Part shown: positions 1 to 10,716 of the stretch, one piece after another | Layout: each line of letters starts with the position of its first letter | How positions within the stretch are numbered: the first letter of the stretch is position 1 | Origin: Hordeum vulgare subsp. vulgare | Taxonomy: Eukaryota; Streptophyta; Magnoliopsida; Poales; Poaceae | NCBI RefSeq assembly: GCF_904849725.1 | Contig: NC_058520.1 | Coordinates: forward strand, 320,489,186 to 320,553,185 | Direction: 5' to 3' | Length of the DNA: 64,000 bases | Notes under the pieces: generated by a model | Told to the model about the DNA's origin: nothing | Seen by the model: only the letters and a program-made list of their open reading frames with translations | Database searches by the model: none | Position numbers and translations under genes: made by a program

Positions 1-371
1 AGGCATTATGGCCGGCCGAGAAGCCTCCGGAAAGGATGGCCGAACTGGCTGGGCGCTTTAAAGGAGCTCTACATCGATTTGAATTGTGGAAAACATCGGC
101 CTCCCAGGAAGGTGCTTGGGAGGCATGGGCTATGGTGAAGACTAGATTCACTAAGCTCGAACCCGAAGAACTAGCACAAGTCGGGCCGACAGGGCCCGAT
201 GGTCAAGAGGTGCCTCTTCACTTAGTTTATGATCAAGTGATGCCCGCCGCATGCTTATCGCGACAAGATGGTTGCATGGATGTAATAATAGACAACCTAG
301 ATGAGCAGCCAGACGTGTCATTTTATGTAAATAAGTACTTATGTCACATTGTTTTCCATTCGATATGTTAA
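1..371 (+). pseudogene. C-terminal exon of antisense additional ORF (aORF), outer Tat element
   Basis: The frame is open from the left edge to a stop at 369-371; the first Met at position 36 is internal because upstream codons (A-L-W-P-A-E-K-P-P-E-R) continue the same protein. The segment matches the C-terminal part of the plant gypsy-type aORF protein, with the pattern LWPAE...MAELAGRF...AWAMVKTRFTKLEPEELA. It lies antisense to the integrase tail at 1,102-1,365, the position expected for aORFs of Tat-lineage elements, between pol and the 3' LTR. The last residues (after DNLDEQPD) look like read-through into non-coding sequence. The protein's biochemical role is unknown. The 5' exons and the 3' LTR lie beyond the left edge, so whether the gene is intact cannot be judged. 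Confidence 0.6.
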
Positions 372-1101
372 TACTATCTTAACTGACCATATGCTTTAGC
401 CTCCCTTAATAATAATCAGGGAGTGTTCCATACTATGTAACATGTGAAAAATAGGTAAGCAGTTCGGCGAACCAAGCAATCCGTCCATGTGGTGCTAATA
501 GACAAATCATTATCATGGAGTTATGTTATATTACTTTTATTTAGTAAGAAACATCTTCCCAAGAAAATAGTTCCTTTATGGGTTCCTTTCTTTGGGTTCC
601 GAATATCTGGCATATGCAGAAGAAAAGTATGATGGGAGACATAACCCTTGGTGATGATCACCTAATTATTGTGTCCTTCCTTGTGCCTAACCTATTCTGT
701 CATCAAGAACCCTAGCTTTCAGCTTCACCCGTCTGAGGTATGTATCCAGATTACGCGATCGTAACAATCGCAGAGTGCTCCATTTATCCTCTAGCCGAAA
801 AATCGAGGATAAACACACGAGCCAGGTAACCCGGCTTGGCAAAATCTTAAGTCAAATTCAGTGCATATAGCGGCTTAAGTATAGGAAGGATAGATGAATC
901 ATGACATTGATGTACGAATGTATTATGATCGTCTTCAAAAATACCCCAGGTGTCTCTGTACAATACATGTTCATGGACATAGTTCAGTTGACCCGAACAT
1001 AAGCTCGGACATATTAATAAATTTGAAATAGGAAAAAAGAAAAATGATACAAAATAAACCGAAAAGGTAAAAAGGCCCTAAGTTAGTGTGACTGCACCGG
1101 T
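372..1101. other. Non-coding spacer between aORF and pol of outer Tat element
   Basis: AT-rich stretch of about 730 bases between the stop of the plus-strand aORF and the stop of the minus-strand integrase. No ORF, repeat array or RNA gene is apparent. The two genes converge tail to tail here, so any terminators for both transcripts would fall in this spacer. Confidence 0.5.
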
Positions 1102-1365
1102 CTACCGGTAGAAACGCCAACGACGAGCATCGTTCCATGGGTTTTGTTCAACACAATTATCCAACATGTTGCAGAGTCGATATGCTCCTCTTCCAAGTAC
1201 GTCGTCGACTATGAAAGGACCCTCCCATTTGAATGCAAGTTTATTCTTATTCTTCGCAGGGAGACGCAACACAAGCTCGCCCACATTGTAAGTGTTTGCT
1301 CAAACTTCCCTGCTCTGGTAACATTGGGCCTACTACATATAGAAGGTGGAACGTGCCAGAACTAT
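1102..1365 (-). pseudogene. Integrase C-terminal tail, outer Tat element (3' half of split gene)
   Basis: On the minus strand the frame reads LARSTFY, then QSREV and NVGELVLRLPAK...KWEGPFIVDDVL...GAYRL and ends ...NPWNDARRWRFYR-stop. This is the conserved C-terminal tail of Tat-clade Gypsy integrases, just before the pol stop. Three in-frame stops lie between ARSTFY and NVGEL, so it is decayed. The upstream part of the same gene is 41 kb away at 42,884-43,748 and breaks off at ALEEERDI; the gene was split by the insertion of the element at 1,366-42,883. The product would have joined cDNA to chromosomal DNA in the nucleus. Confidence 0.85.
1361..1365. repeat. Target-site duplication, left copy (actat)
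   Basis: These 5 bp immediately precede the LTR that starts TGTCGG at 1,366. The partner tctat (42,884-42,888) follows the other LTR. Four of five bases match, as expected for an old insertion, and both copies fall at the same point of the integrase reading frame. Confidence 0.75.
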
Positions 1366-1834
1366 TGTCGGTGTCGAAACCAGCGGATCTCGGGTAGGGG
1401 GTCCTGAGTTGTGGACCTTGGATCGATGGGTTGCGGGGGACGAAGGATACAATGTTTACCTAGGTTTGGGACTTCTTGAGGAGGTAAAACCCTACGTCCT
1501 TCTTGATTATATTGATGTGTATGAGGATTACATAGTTGATCTACCTCGAGATCGTATGAGCTAAAACCCTAGATGAGTCAACTTTCCTATGTGGATGAAA
1601 CCCTCTGGTTTATATAGACACCAGGGGTCCCTAGGGTTAAATACAACCGACCTCCATCCCGAGGCTGATGCACCGATCTAGCCTACTCAACTTGGATGAT
1701 AGCCTAGTCTTCAAAGATTTACTTCTCGAACACGAGGTCATCATGCAGTCCGGTCTTCAAGAATACAACCCATTTGGCCGGCCTCTAAGAGATCGATCGA
1801 CCATCTGAGGATCCCTTAGTCCTGGACTCCCACA
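1366..1834 (-). repeat. 3' LTR of the pol-less Tat-like element
   Basis: Plus-strand ends are TGTCGGTGTC...GGACTCCCACA. In the sense (minus) direction it reads TGTGGGAGTCC...GACACCGACA with a TATA box at 1,616-1,609. Length equals that of the copy at 42,415-42,883. The canonical family end is TGAGGGAGTCC, so one base at the sense start has changed here. Confidence 0.85.
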
Positions 1835-1847
1835 GTAGCCCCCGAAC
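1835..1847 (-). promoter_or_regulatory. Polypurine tract of the pol-less Tat-like element
   Basis: Minus-strand GTTCGGGGGCTAC directly abuts the 3' LTR. A purine-rich run at this position primes plus-strand cDNA synthesis in LTR retrotransposons, and it fixes this LTR as the 3' one. Confidence 0.7.
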
Positions 1848-2254
1848 TAGCATCCAACGACGATGTATATGGTCTTCGGTTGCTCCTTGCATCTAGAGTA
1901 ATTGGCTTGTGAGGCGAGTTCCCTTCATGTTCGGCTGGCTTAAACTTGGTCATTTGGTGATGTCGGTCCTTTAAGAGAGGCACTGCTTAATCAAAAGGCT
2001 TAGAAGCCCGGGTGTGAATAGTTTCTCATCTAACAACCCTTCGCACGATAGGTCGCGATAACCAGTTATGACAAAAACTTGATTTGAGGCTGCTTTCTCA
2101 TGGTCACGTCTTGTCAATGAGGAGATCGTGTCCCGCGTTTGAGGGGATATGAGTAATGGATGCGTAATCCCGCGCGTGTTCACCAGCGTTGTCGTTTCGG
2201 TAAGTGGGAGGGTCTGCGGCGCAATAAACACGAAACCTTGGCCTCCCCCCCCCC

Positions 2255-2263
2255 ATAAAAGGG
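2255..2263 (+). promoter_or_regulatory. Candidate TATA box for the antisense aORF
   Basis: ataaaaggg follows a C-rich run and lies about 120 bp before the aORF start codon at 2,384, on the strand opposite to the element's own transcript. Position and sequence fit a separate promoter for the antisense gene. No other signal was seen between the polypurine tract (1,847) and this site. Confidence 0.45.
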
Positions 2264-2383
2264 AAAAATATCCTCAAAGCCGCCACAAGCATCCCAGACT
2301 CGACCCCCTTTCATTTTAGCTCCAAGCACCCAGATCAATTTCACTTTCCGTCCTCTCCGAGCCACCCTTCCCCAAACTCAGCC

Positions 2384-2806
2384 ATGGCCTACTCTGGCTC
2401 CCACGACAAGTGGGAGGTCTCATGCATCTTTGACCAGGATATCCGGGAGTTGAACGACGCCGGCTATCTTTCGCAAAATATTGCCCACCATGTGCCAAAG
2501 AAAGGCCAGGTGGTGCCCACTCCAAAGCCAAGAGAAAGAGTGGTGTTCACCCCCCACTACATCCGAGGGCTAGGCTTCCCGCTCCACCCCTTCGTTAGGG
2601 GACTGATATTCTACTATGGGTTAGATTTTCACGATCTTCCCGTGAACTCAGTCATGCACATCTCGGCATTCATCACCCTTTGTGAGGCTTTCCTACGGGT
2701 TGAACCGCACTTCGGCTTATGGATCAAGACTTTCAACGTCAAGCCAAATTCAATCAGTGGCCAACATGCCAACTTTGGTGGAGTTGTGACCAACAAACTC
2801 CCCTAG
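2384..2806 (+). pseudogene. aORF exon 1, conserved N-terminal domain
   Basis: Open for 140 codons from ATG 2,384 (MAYSGSHDKWEV). It contains the family hallmark ...VVFTPHYIRGLGFPLHPFVRGLIFYYGLDFHDLPVNSVMHISAFITLCEAFL, in which a helix-rich core is followed by the IxxFxxLCEAFLG-type motif of the gypsy-type transposon domain. The stop at 2,804-2,806 is a lesion: the next codons in frame (V-E-W-P-E-G-T-F and so on to AEF) continue the domain until a TGA at 2,897. The rest of the domain resumes in another frame at about 2,920 and reaches the donor site at 3,252. Confidence 0.7.
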
Positions 2807-4807
2807 GTCGAATGGCCCGAGGGCACATTTATCGACACCATCAAAGCCTGGCAAAAGGAGTGGTTTTACATCACTAAGACTTGGGAAGCAAGCTGGCCGG
2901 CACCAGCCGAGTTCTGATCTCGACCCCCGAGAGGCTAACCTCGTGGGTTAGAAGAGGTCTTGACTGGGTGTCATTCTCGGAGGTGAAAGTGCTGTAGAAG
3001 CGCATTACACAGATGGTGCATCCAAATATCAAGCTCACAAACGTGGTTCAGGTCATGCTCCGCTACCGCGTCCTTCCCTACCAGCGTCGAGACACTCCAA
3101 TGTGGTCCTACAAGCTCGTCGACCCCGGCTGCCTGACCCAGTTCTACCACACCACCCATGAGAAATTGTGGAAGGTGTTGTTCAAACCTCAACAGGAATG
3201 GCCGACCAAGGAGGAAGACGTCGGCTTGGATGTCGATCATCATCCGTTCGAGGTATGACTGAGCCTTTATTATTTATTCAAAACTATTAATATTTATCAA
3301 GCATCTTATTATTTTCCCCACCATCCCTACAGGGTTGGCTGAAAAAGTACGAGAAGATAGACGAACCAGCCCCCCTAGTCGAGGACCCCAGGTTGTCATT
3401 GCTGACCATGATGCTAGTGGTGGCGGTGTACACGGCGTCAGAGAAGAAAGAGAAGAAGAAAAGGGAGACCTGCGGGGATCTCTGCTTGAGGGTTCCTTCG
3501 GATACCAAGCCAGGAGACACCCACGCTTCCTCTGTATATGAGGAAGAGGATGCAAAGGATGAGGAGGAAAAAGATTCTCTCCAAACAAGAAAGAGGATGG
3601 TATCGGAGGAGGCCAAGGAAGGCTTGCCTCCTCACACCCTGAAGAGACCCTGGAGGAGCAAGGTCACCTTGCCCGGTAACAGCCGAGATTCTGATGAGGA
3701 CTCCGGAGCCTTTGAGAGGGTTCCCCGAAGGATCACCAGGGATAAGCCCCTGGCCCACAGGTATGGAATCTAAACTTTGTTTAATGGAACCATACTGAAA
3801 TTTTGTTAATAAACATTCGTGGCACTTTCCCGGTCGCAGCCCTACCCGAGACCTCGTGACGGACCAAGTCTCAGAGGGGGTTCGCCATCGGACGAGCTAG
3901 CGGAGAGTGGGAATGTGTCCCGTAATACTCTCCCTCGGGCATCGGACGAGGTTGTGGAGGTGATATCCTACTAGGCCCCTACGAACACGGGGGGCGAGGT
4001 GGTGATGGCCGAGGTTCATACATCAGACACCAAAGACTGAGAGGTCCCGGTCAAGGTTCATGCCTTGGTCACTGGAACCCAGGAGGTCGATTCCCCCGAT
4101 GAGGGGAGAAGAGGGCCGCGATGCGTCCGAGCTTCCTCAGAGATAGATCCAGGGAGTTTTGATACCCCGACGTCTTCAACGTTGCCTTTAATGCCGCCTG
4201 GAACAGAATGGGCTACGACCGAGTGGCATGCAATGATGGAGGAGGCTCTATCCGACTCCTCCATCACCAATGAACATCGCACCCTTATGGATGCGATTCT
4301 ACAATGTATCCAGTCCGTTGATAGCGGACTCAAGGGGGCCTTCAGCGGTTTGCTGACAGGCTTCAAGGTAAACCAAGTAATGCTAGATTTATTTATAAGG
4401 TTGTACATGCCTTATACGGGTAATAGCCCCCGAGCCATGGGTGAGTCGAAAAACATACCCGTGGCTTAAAATAACTTATGGTCATGAACAAAAATAGTTC
4501 GAGAACCCAAGAACTATAACAACTCAGGGGGGTACTTCGGCCAAAAGTCCCAGTTCCGTTAGCTCAGATGCTTATCAATCCCTAACTTGTCTAGCATGCC
4601 TCTTCCTCAGTTGTGGCCTCCAACACCCTTGAACTTGCCAAGATGAACCAAAAACTCAAGGTTTCCGATGAGGAACTCAGCCGTCTTAATAATCGGCTCA
4701 ACGTGAAGCAGGGTAAGAGTAATGCGAGCCGCTAAAACTCTTGTTGTACATAATAGTTTAGTACTGTCTCGCTTTGGTATATGACATCTTGATTTTGATT
4801 ATGTCAG

Positions 4808-5125
4808 CACCTAAGGATGTGGAGTTTGAGAAACTCACGGCTGAATTGGAGAAGGCCAAGGAGTACGCCACCGCTCATAAGATGGTGGCGGAGCAGACCG
4901 TCAACGAGCTAAGCTCGCTGAAGGTTGAGAGCAGTGGGCACAAGGCTAGAGTGACTGAGGTCCAACAAGAGCTTCAAGATGCAAGCGCTAAGAGCGAGGC
5001 CTTGGAACAAAAATCCAGTGAGCAAGCAACCGAGATATCCAAGGTGTCCTCCGAGCTCAAATCGAAGCAGGTAGAGAGGCGATTCTTCGAAGAAGAAGTG
5101 CGCCAAGCCAAGAAGATAGTGGATG
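4808..5125 (+). pseudogene. aORF coiled-coil exon
   Basis: An uninterrupted exon of about 106 codons between a 3' splice site (gtcag, 4,807) and a donor (GATG|GTAAGC, 5,125/5,126). The peptide is rich in E, K, Q, A and S with heptad spacing (EFEKLTAELEKAKEYA..., ISKVSSELKSKQVERRF), which indicates a long alpha-helical coiled coil. This suggests self-association or a structural role; no enzymatic motif is present. Confidence 0.6.
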
Positions 5126-5684
5126 GTAAGCCATAATTACTGCAATGTGCCTTTGGTGGAAACATGTTTGCCTTTCTTACACGGCTATGTCTTTCCCGAG
5201 ACGCCTTTACGGACCTCCCGCAGAGTGCACCAGATGTGGCCAAGCACTATGTGGTCCACGATGGGGACAACGAGCAGAGGCTTTTCTAGGCACGGTTTCA
5301 GACTCCCGAACCCAACCCCCTTCTTGTTAATCAGGTGAAACGGCTCATGGAGTTGCATAGGATAGCGGAGCTGTCCATGAAGCACATCTGCATCCGGCTG
5401 TGGCCGCAAAACCTCTTCGGAGCACTTACTTCGGCTTAGTGCAGAAGTTGTACGACGTCGTGCCTCAACACGAGATCATGAAGCACTCTATCTACATAGA
5501 GTGAGGTAACATGGCTTTTGCAAGGACCATGAAGCACTGGCCAGGGGTAAATGCCCTTACGATGGCAACCGCACCTCTGCCTCCATGAAAGGAGCACAGA
5601 CGTCCAGAGCTTTATTTCTCTGGTGTGATGGAGGGTGCTTGGGCGATAGAAGCCCAGTGTTCCAAAGGTGTAATTTATGAGTAG

Positions 5685-6850
5685 GGATATTTTAATGTGC
5701 CTAGTAACAATTTATTATTATGAATCTTGTCCCAATGTAATGCACTTTGTATTATTTTTGACTCCTGTTCGACCGTTTAATCTGAAAGTTTCCAATCGTT
5801 GGCTTCAACACCCATGTAGAGATTACAAAGGGTGTTTCGACATCCGCACTGTGACCCTTAGCCGATATATCGGGTGCCCTAAGGTGGTAGTGTGTGAAGG
5901 AAACAAGGCAATCGGACTATGCGGCTTTAGTGCTTCCACTTAGCCTTAGGAGCTTGAGTTCGGGGCTGGTTACGAGCCCCTAGTTTTTTGTGCTAGTCGG
6001 GTAAATTGGGTTTTTAAATAGTTAACACTAGGTTTGCAAAGGTACAAACCCCTCCGTATGAAAAATAATAAAACCTCCATGGGTCTTTAGTACTTAATCT
6101 CGGATTGCACACCCTTTCTCTCTTATTATGACAATCAGTTTTCGGCTTTCTCCTCTGCGGTATTTTTGCCAGCCATCTGGTAATACAATTGCAGTGGTTC
6201 TTCCTTTACCCCTTTAGCCGAACTAGTGGAATTTAAGGGGGTAAGCACAAGAGCGGGGCAACCCAACTATTGACCCAAGACATAATTCGGAACTGATACA
6301 TATACAACAATATTGAAGAAACCAAACACTTAAAAAAAGGTAGTGACGGGGTAGTTCTCGGGGCGGTATTTTGTCGAAGCCCCCAATCTATTTGCCTATC
6401 ACACTTGATACTTTGTTGAACAAATTTACCCTTTTGCGCTAGTGAGCAAGAAACACATATATGCAAAGATACTATAAAAGAGTATATATGTAATATTTGA
6501 TAGGGATTTTTATAATTCATGGCGCCAAGGCAACTGTTATAGGAAACTATTGTTTTGAACAACATACTTCAAAGCAATTTTTTCTCTACAACCTTACATG
6601 GGTGACTTAACAACCGCCGTGCTTCTAGTTGCGCAATTTCGGCTATGCTTTATAGAAGGGAGGCATATCCTTTGAAGGTGATTGTTGTCGGCAGACGAAC
6701 CTTGAGTAAAGGGTCTTGAGAAGCTGCCATGCTATTGGTAAGATTTATGCGTGGAAGATCCTTAACGGTATCTCGTTTTTGTTCGAGAAGACGGTTGGGC
6801 CGTAGTTTGGTCAAGCCGAACATATGGTCCTTGGTGGTGGATCCCCACGG
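5685..6850. other. Non-coding region between aORF and protease of Tat-like element
   Basis: About 1.2 kb without a supported gene. In autonomous Tat elements the reverse transcriptase, RNase H and integrase would lie at this place on the minus strand; none can be read here. Part of it (from about 5,820 to 6,290, including cccaactattgacccaagac) is closely repeated at 55,380-55,830 downstream of another aORF end, so it is a conserved spacer of the family rather than random decay. Confidence 0.6.
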
Positions 6851-7723
6851 CTACCATGGTATTCTGAGAATAAAATTATGTCTACGAGGGACATAGCTTA
6901 TGGGTGACCGAGATATGCCGTGGGAATCCATGCTGCGAGGTGGAGTTGTCATTGGGGGTTCTGATTGACCTCGTGCTCGCTTGGGTGCCTGTCGCGCCTT
7001 GATGGCTGGCTTGTTGCATAATGCTTCGTTGTCGTATTGGCATTCAGCTGCCAAGGCTGCTATGTGATCCTCGGTCCGGAGGGAGCGTTCTGTGTTGTCG
7101 TCGACGGTGATAACTCCCCTGGGTCCGGGCATTTTGAGCTTTAGGTAGGCGTAATGGGGCACAACATTGAAGCGGGAGAATGTCGTGTGACCAAGTAGTG
7201 TGTGATACCCACTATGGAAGGGGACGATGTCGAAGATCAAGTCTTTGCTGCGGAAGTTTTCGGGTGAGCCGAACACAACCTCCACCATTACCGTGCTGGA
7301 GCAACGGGCTTTGACACCTGGGATCACTCCTTTAAAGGTGGTGTTGCTGGGTTTAATCCTTGATGGGCCTCTGCCCATCTTTTTAACCGTATCCGAGTAA
7401 AACAAGTCAAGGCTACTTCCTTCGTCCATAAGGACTCTAGTTAGGTGATACATATCTATGATGGGGTCTAGGACAAGGGCGGCTGACCTTCCGTGATGGA
7501 TACTAGTCGGATGATCCCTACGATTGAAGGTGATCGAGCAAGCCGACCATGGGTTGCACTTCGGGGCTATGGGCTCTACGATGTATACTTGCCAAAGAGA
7601 TCGCTTCCTCTCCTTATTTGTTTTGTGAGTAACATATATCATATTCATTGTTTTCACCTCTGGGCGAACTGTTTCTGGCCCCCAATGTTCGGACTGCGGG
7701 GCTTTGCATCGTCCTCGCTTCAT
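6851..7723 (-). pseudogene. Tat-like gag-pol fragment with aspartic protease domain
   Basis: A 290-codon minus-strand ORF. The central part reads VLMDEGSSLDLFYSDTVKKM ... FKGVIPG ... VVFGSPENFRS ... YHTLLGHTTFSRFNVVPHYAYLKLKMPGP, a retropepsin-like fold. The Tat clade normally has D-E-G-S-S where other Gypsy proteases have D-T-G/S-G, so the catalytic Asp is present. The enzyme would process the gag polyprotein inside virus-like particles. After MPGPRGVITV the usual continuation into reverse transcriptase is absent, and the frame ends at 6,851. Gag precedes it on the same strand (8,578-7,724). Confidence 0.75.
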
Positions 7724-8578
7724 GGGCCCTTGCCTTGTTCCTAGGCTGCTAGTTTGCCGACCTGTTTAAACACCCAATAGTTAAGGTTGATGTGGGTGGT
7801 GGGCTTGTCTTGGGTGCCATGGATCTGGCAGGGCCTTTCCATAATTTTATCTAATGGAGTTGATCCATCCCTGTTCCCTTTGAAGGGTTTCTTCGGCTTT
7901 CCAAATTTTGAGCTGCGGAAGCCGGCATTTATGACAGTGTCATCGGCTCACCGTTATGGCAGTGACGTTTGGTCTTGTTTTGCCTTGGCTAGCCATTTGC
8001 ATCCCAAACTTCAGAGGTGCCGGGGTCGTCCACATTATGGCTGCGATGAGCTAGCCAATTGGCCTCGCCCATGCAAAAGCGGGTCATGAGGGAAGTGAGA
8101 GCGAACATTATTCTTGGATTATCCTAGCCGAGCTGGCGGGCGAGCCATTCGTCCCGGATATTGTGCCTGGAGGAGGCTATTGCCTCGACAGCTGAACAGT
8201 CCACGATTTGGTTCTTCTTGGTTCGGAACCTATTCCAGAATTCCCTGCCCGAGTCGCCCACCTTTTGGACAATGTTCTCAGGTCACAGGAGTCCGGTGGT
8301 GGGACCTAGATTCCATAAAAATTAGTCACGAAGACTTCTTTAAGCTCTTCCCAACTTCTGATAGATTTTTCACGTAAATTTTTAACCAGTGCCGTGCTGG
8401 CCCTTCCAGCTAGAGGTGTCGGTACTTGACGGCATGGAGGTCATCTCCTCTGGCCATATGGATGTGGAGAAGGAAATCTTCTATCCACACGACACGATCC
8501 GTAGCCCCGTCGTATTTTTCTATGTTTACAGGTTTAAACCCTTCCGGGAATTGGTGTTGCATGACCTCATGTGTAAAG
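7724..8578 (-). pseudogene. Tat-like gag, central and C-terminal part
   Basis: Minus-strand codons from 8,576 read FTHEVMQHQFPEGFKP, then KYDGATDRVVWIEDFLLHIHMARGDDLHAVKYR, the retrotransposon gag core of this clade. Further on come TKKNQIVDC and NIRDEWLARQLG in other frames, and near 7,830-7,740 CQIHGTQDKPTTH...KQVGKLAA, the clade's Cys/His-rich nucleic-acid-binding end. Several stops and frameshifts make it non-functional. It is cut off at 8,578 by the rearranged Angela copy; its N-terminal part is at 40,909-42,367. Confidence 0.7.
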
Positions 8579-9655
8579 TGTTGGGGAACGTTTCATGGGA
8601 AACAAAAAATTTCCTACGCACACGAAGACCTATCATGGTGATGTCCATATACGAGAGGAGTTTAGATCTATGTACCCTTGTAGATCGCTAAGCGGGAAGC
8701 GTTTAAGAAACGCGGTTGAGTAGTGGTACAACTTCATGATTCAAATCACCATCGTTATACGATCCATCCCACGATTCGTTCTGATCTAGCGCCGAACGGA
8801 CGACACCTCCGCGTTCAGCACACGTACAACTCGATGACGATCTCGACCCTCTTGATCCAGCAAGAGAGATGGAGAAGTAGATGAGTTCCCCGGCAGCGTG
8901 ACGACGCTCCGGTGGTGGTGATGATCTACTCCTGCGGGGCTCCGCCTCAGCTCCGCGGAAATCCGATCTACACGGAAAACTATGTCGAATAGGTTTGAGT
9001 TGCACATGCCAAAGTTGTGTCTCAAAAACCCTAAAAGCACCAGTATATATAGGAGGAGGGGAGGGGCTAGCCTTGGGGCACAAGGGCTCCAAGGGTGCGC
9101 CGGCCTAAGTGTAGAGAAGGACTCCTCCTCCAATTCGGTTTGGGAAGGAGGAGTCCTCCTCTTCCTTCCCACCTCCCTCTTTCCCTTTTTTTCTTTCCTT
9201 CCTTTGGTTTTTTCACTTTTGGCGCCATAACCTTCTTGTGCTGGCTCCATCAGCCCACTAAGGGCTAGTGCGCCACCCTAAGGCTACTGGGCTCACTCCC
9301 GGGTGGGTGGGTCCCTCCTGGCGAACACCCGGAACACATTCGTCACTCGAGGCACACTGCTGGAATTGCCCGAAACATTCCAGTGACCAAATTTAACCAT
9401 CCTATATATCAATCTTCATTTCCGGACCATTCTGAAAACCATCGTGACGTCCGTGATCTCATCCAGGACTCCAAACAACATTCGGTAACCACACATATAA
9501 CTGAACTATACTAAAACATCATCGAACCATAAGTGTGCAAACCTTGCGGGTTCGAGAACTATGTAGACATGACCCGAGACACTCCTCGGTCAATATCCAA
9601 TATCAGGACCTGTATGCCCATATTGGATCCTACATATTCTCCGAAGATCTTATAG
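8579..9655 (-). repeat. Angela-type LTR, 3' part only, minus strand
   Basis: Begins tgttggggaacgtttcatgg, the reverse complement of the Angela LTR end (ACGTTCCCCAACA), and extends upward through the TATA box (9,051-9,044) to about 9,655 of a normal 1.75-1.8 kb. The missing 5' part is replaced by plus-strand gag sequence. The breakpoint falls in a shared TGAAC (LTR TTTGAACC, gag CTGAACTC). Confidence 0.85.
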
Positions 9656-10039
9656 GTTGAACTCTGTAAAGAGCATCAAGTGTTGATGGTGAATAAGACC
9701 ACTAGTTTCAAGAGAAATGGCAAAGGAAAGAAGGGTAATTCAAAGAAGAACGGCAAGCCTATTGCCAATGCGACGAAGAAACCCAAAGCTGGACCTAAGC
9801 CTGAAATAGAGTGTTATTATTGCAAGCGTATGGGTCACTGGAAGCGCAACTACCCCAAGTATCTGGCTGATAAGAAGGCGGCCAAGGAAAATCAGGTATA
9901 TTCCATATACATGTTATTGATGTATACTGAACCAGCTCTCGTAGTAGTGCATGTGTATTCGATACCGGTTCTGTTGCTCATATTTGCAACTCGAAACAGG
10001 GACTGCGGAATAAGAGAAGGTTGGCGAAAGATGAAGTGA
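9656..10039 (+). pseudogene. Angela gag C-terminus and start of protease (plus-strand block)
   Basis: Encodes the basic gag tail (KRNGKGKKGNSKKNGKP) and the zinc knuckle CYYCKRMGHWKRNY, a CCHC box in which the last Cys has become Tyr. This would weaken RNA binding. The protease motif VFDTGS is readable at about 9,958 in frame 1, after a frameshift upstream. The N-terminal two thirds of gag are missing because the block begins inside gag at the inverted junction. Confidence 0.8.
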
Positions 10040-10716
10040 CGATGCGCGTGGGAAATGGTTCCAAGGTTGATGCAATCTCCGTCGGCACAGTTTCACTTCT
10101 GTTACCATCAGGATTAGTTATGAACTTAAATAATTGTTATTTAGTGCATGCATTAAGCATGAACATTATATCTGGATCTTGTTTCTTGCGAGACGGTTAC
10201 TCGTTTAAGTCAGAGAATAATGGTTGTTCTATTTCTATGAATAATATCTTTTATGGTCATGCACCAAATGTGAAAGGATTGTTCATATTGAATCTTGATA
10301 GCGATGGTACACATATACATAACATTGAGACCAAAAGAGTTAGAGTTAACAATGATAGCGGCATGTTTTCATGGAACTGCCGCTTAGGTCATATTGGTGT
10401 AAAGCGCATGAAGAAACTCCATATCGATGGACTTTTGGAGTCACTTGGCTTTGATTCACTTGACACGTGCGAACCATGCCTCATGTGCAAGATGACTAAG
10501 ACTCGATTCTCCGAAACAATGGAGGGTGCAAGTGACTTGTTCGAAATCATACATACCGATGTGTGCGGTCCGATGAGTGTGGAGGCGCGCGACGGATATC
10601 ATTATTTTCTCACCTTCACTGACGATTTGAGTTGATATGGCTATGTCTACTTGATGAAGCACAAGTCTGAAACGTTTGAGAAGTTCAAGCAATTTCATTG
10701 TGAAGTTGAAAATCAT
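9657..10716. repeat. Inverted repeat, left arm (gag-protease-integrase)
   Basis: About 1.06 kb that is the approximate reverse complement of 12,944-14,006. Both arms carry the zinc-knuckle, protease and integrase N-terminal regions, and share the uncommon LVHALS variant. The 2.2-kb spacer is the RT-RNase H segment. Confidence 0.85.

Larger units (their letters stand above)
2384..5684 (+). pseudogene. Spliced antisense additional ORF of Tat-lineage Gypsy (putative gypsy-type transposon protein)
   Basis: This gene runs opposite to gag-protease and sits just inside the 3' LTR, the arrangement described for aORFs of Tat-clade plant retrotransposons. By eye I see exons 2,384-3,252, 3,333-3,760, 3,840-4,367, 4,611-4,712, 4,808-5,125 and 5,224-5,684, separated by five GT-AG introns (3,253-3,332; 3,761-3,839; 4,368-4,610; 4,713-4,807; 5,126-5,223). 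Exon 1 carries the globular domain of the Pfam 'putative gypsy type transposon' family; exons 4 and 5 encode a coiled coil; the last exon ends QCSKGVIYE-stop, as in relatives. Lesions include stops at 2,804 and 2,897, a frameshift near 2,920, and stops near 3,973 and 4,038 in exon 3. The function of this protein family is not known. Copies recur at 1-371 and 55,196-55,233. Confidence 0.7.

Noticed and set aside
6233..6565. 110-codon minus-strand ORF between protease and aORF as a remnant of reverse transcriptase
   Set aside because: No RT motif can be read, and the region matches the non-coding spacer at 55,745-55,980.
8703..9250. ORFs across the Angela LTR (also at 30,481-31,221, 33,016-33,360 and 57,147-57,659)
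   Set aside because: They recur in every Angela LTR only because the DNA is repeated, and span the promoter and leader; no known protein.
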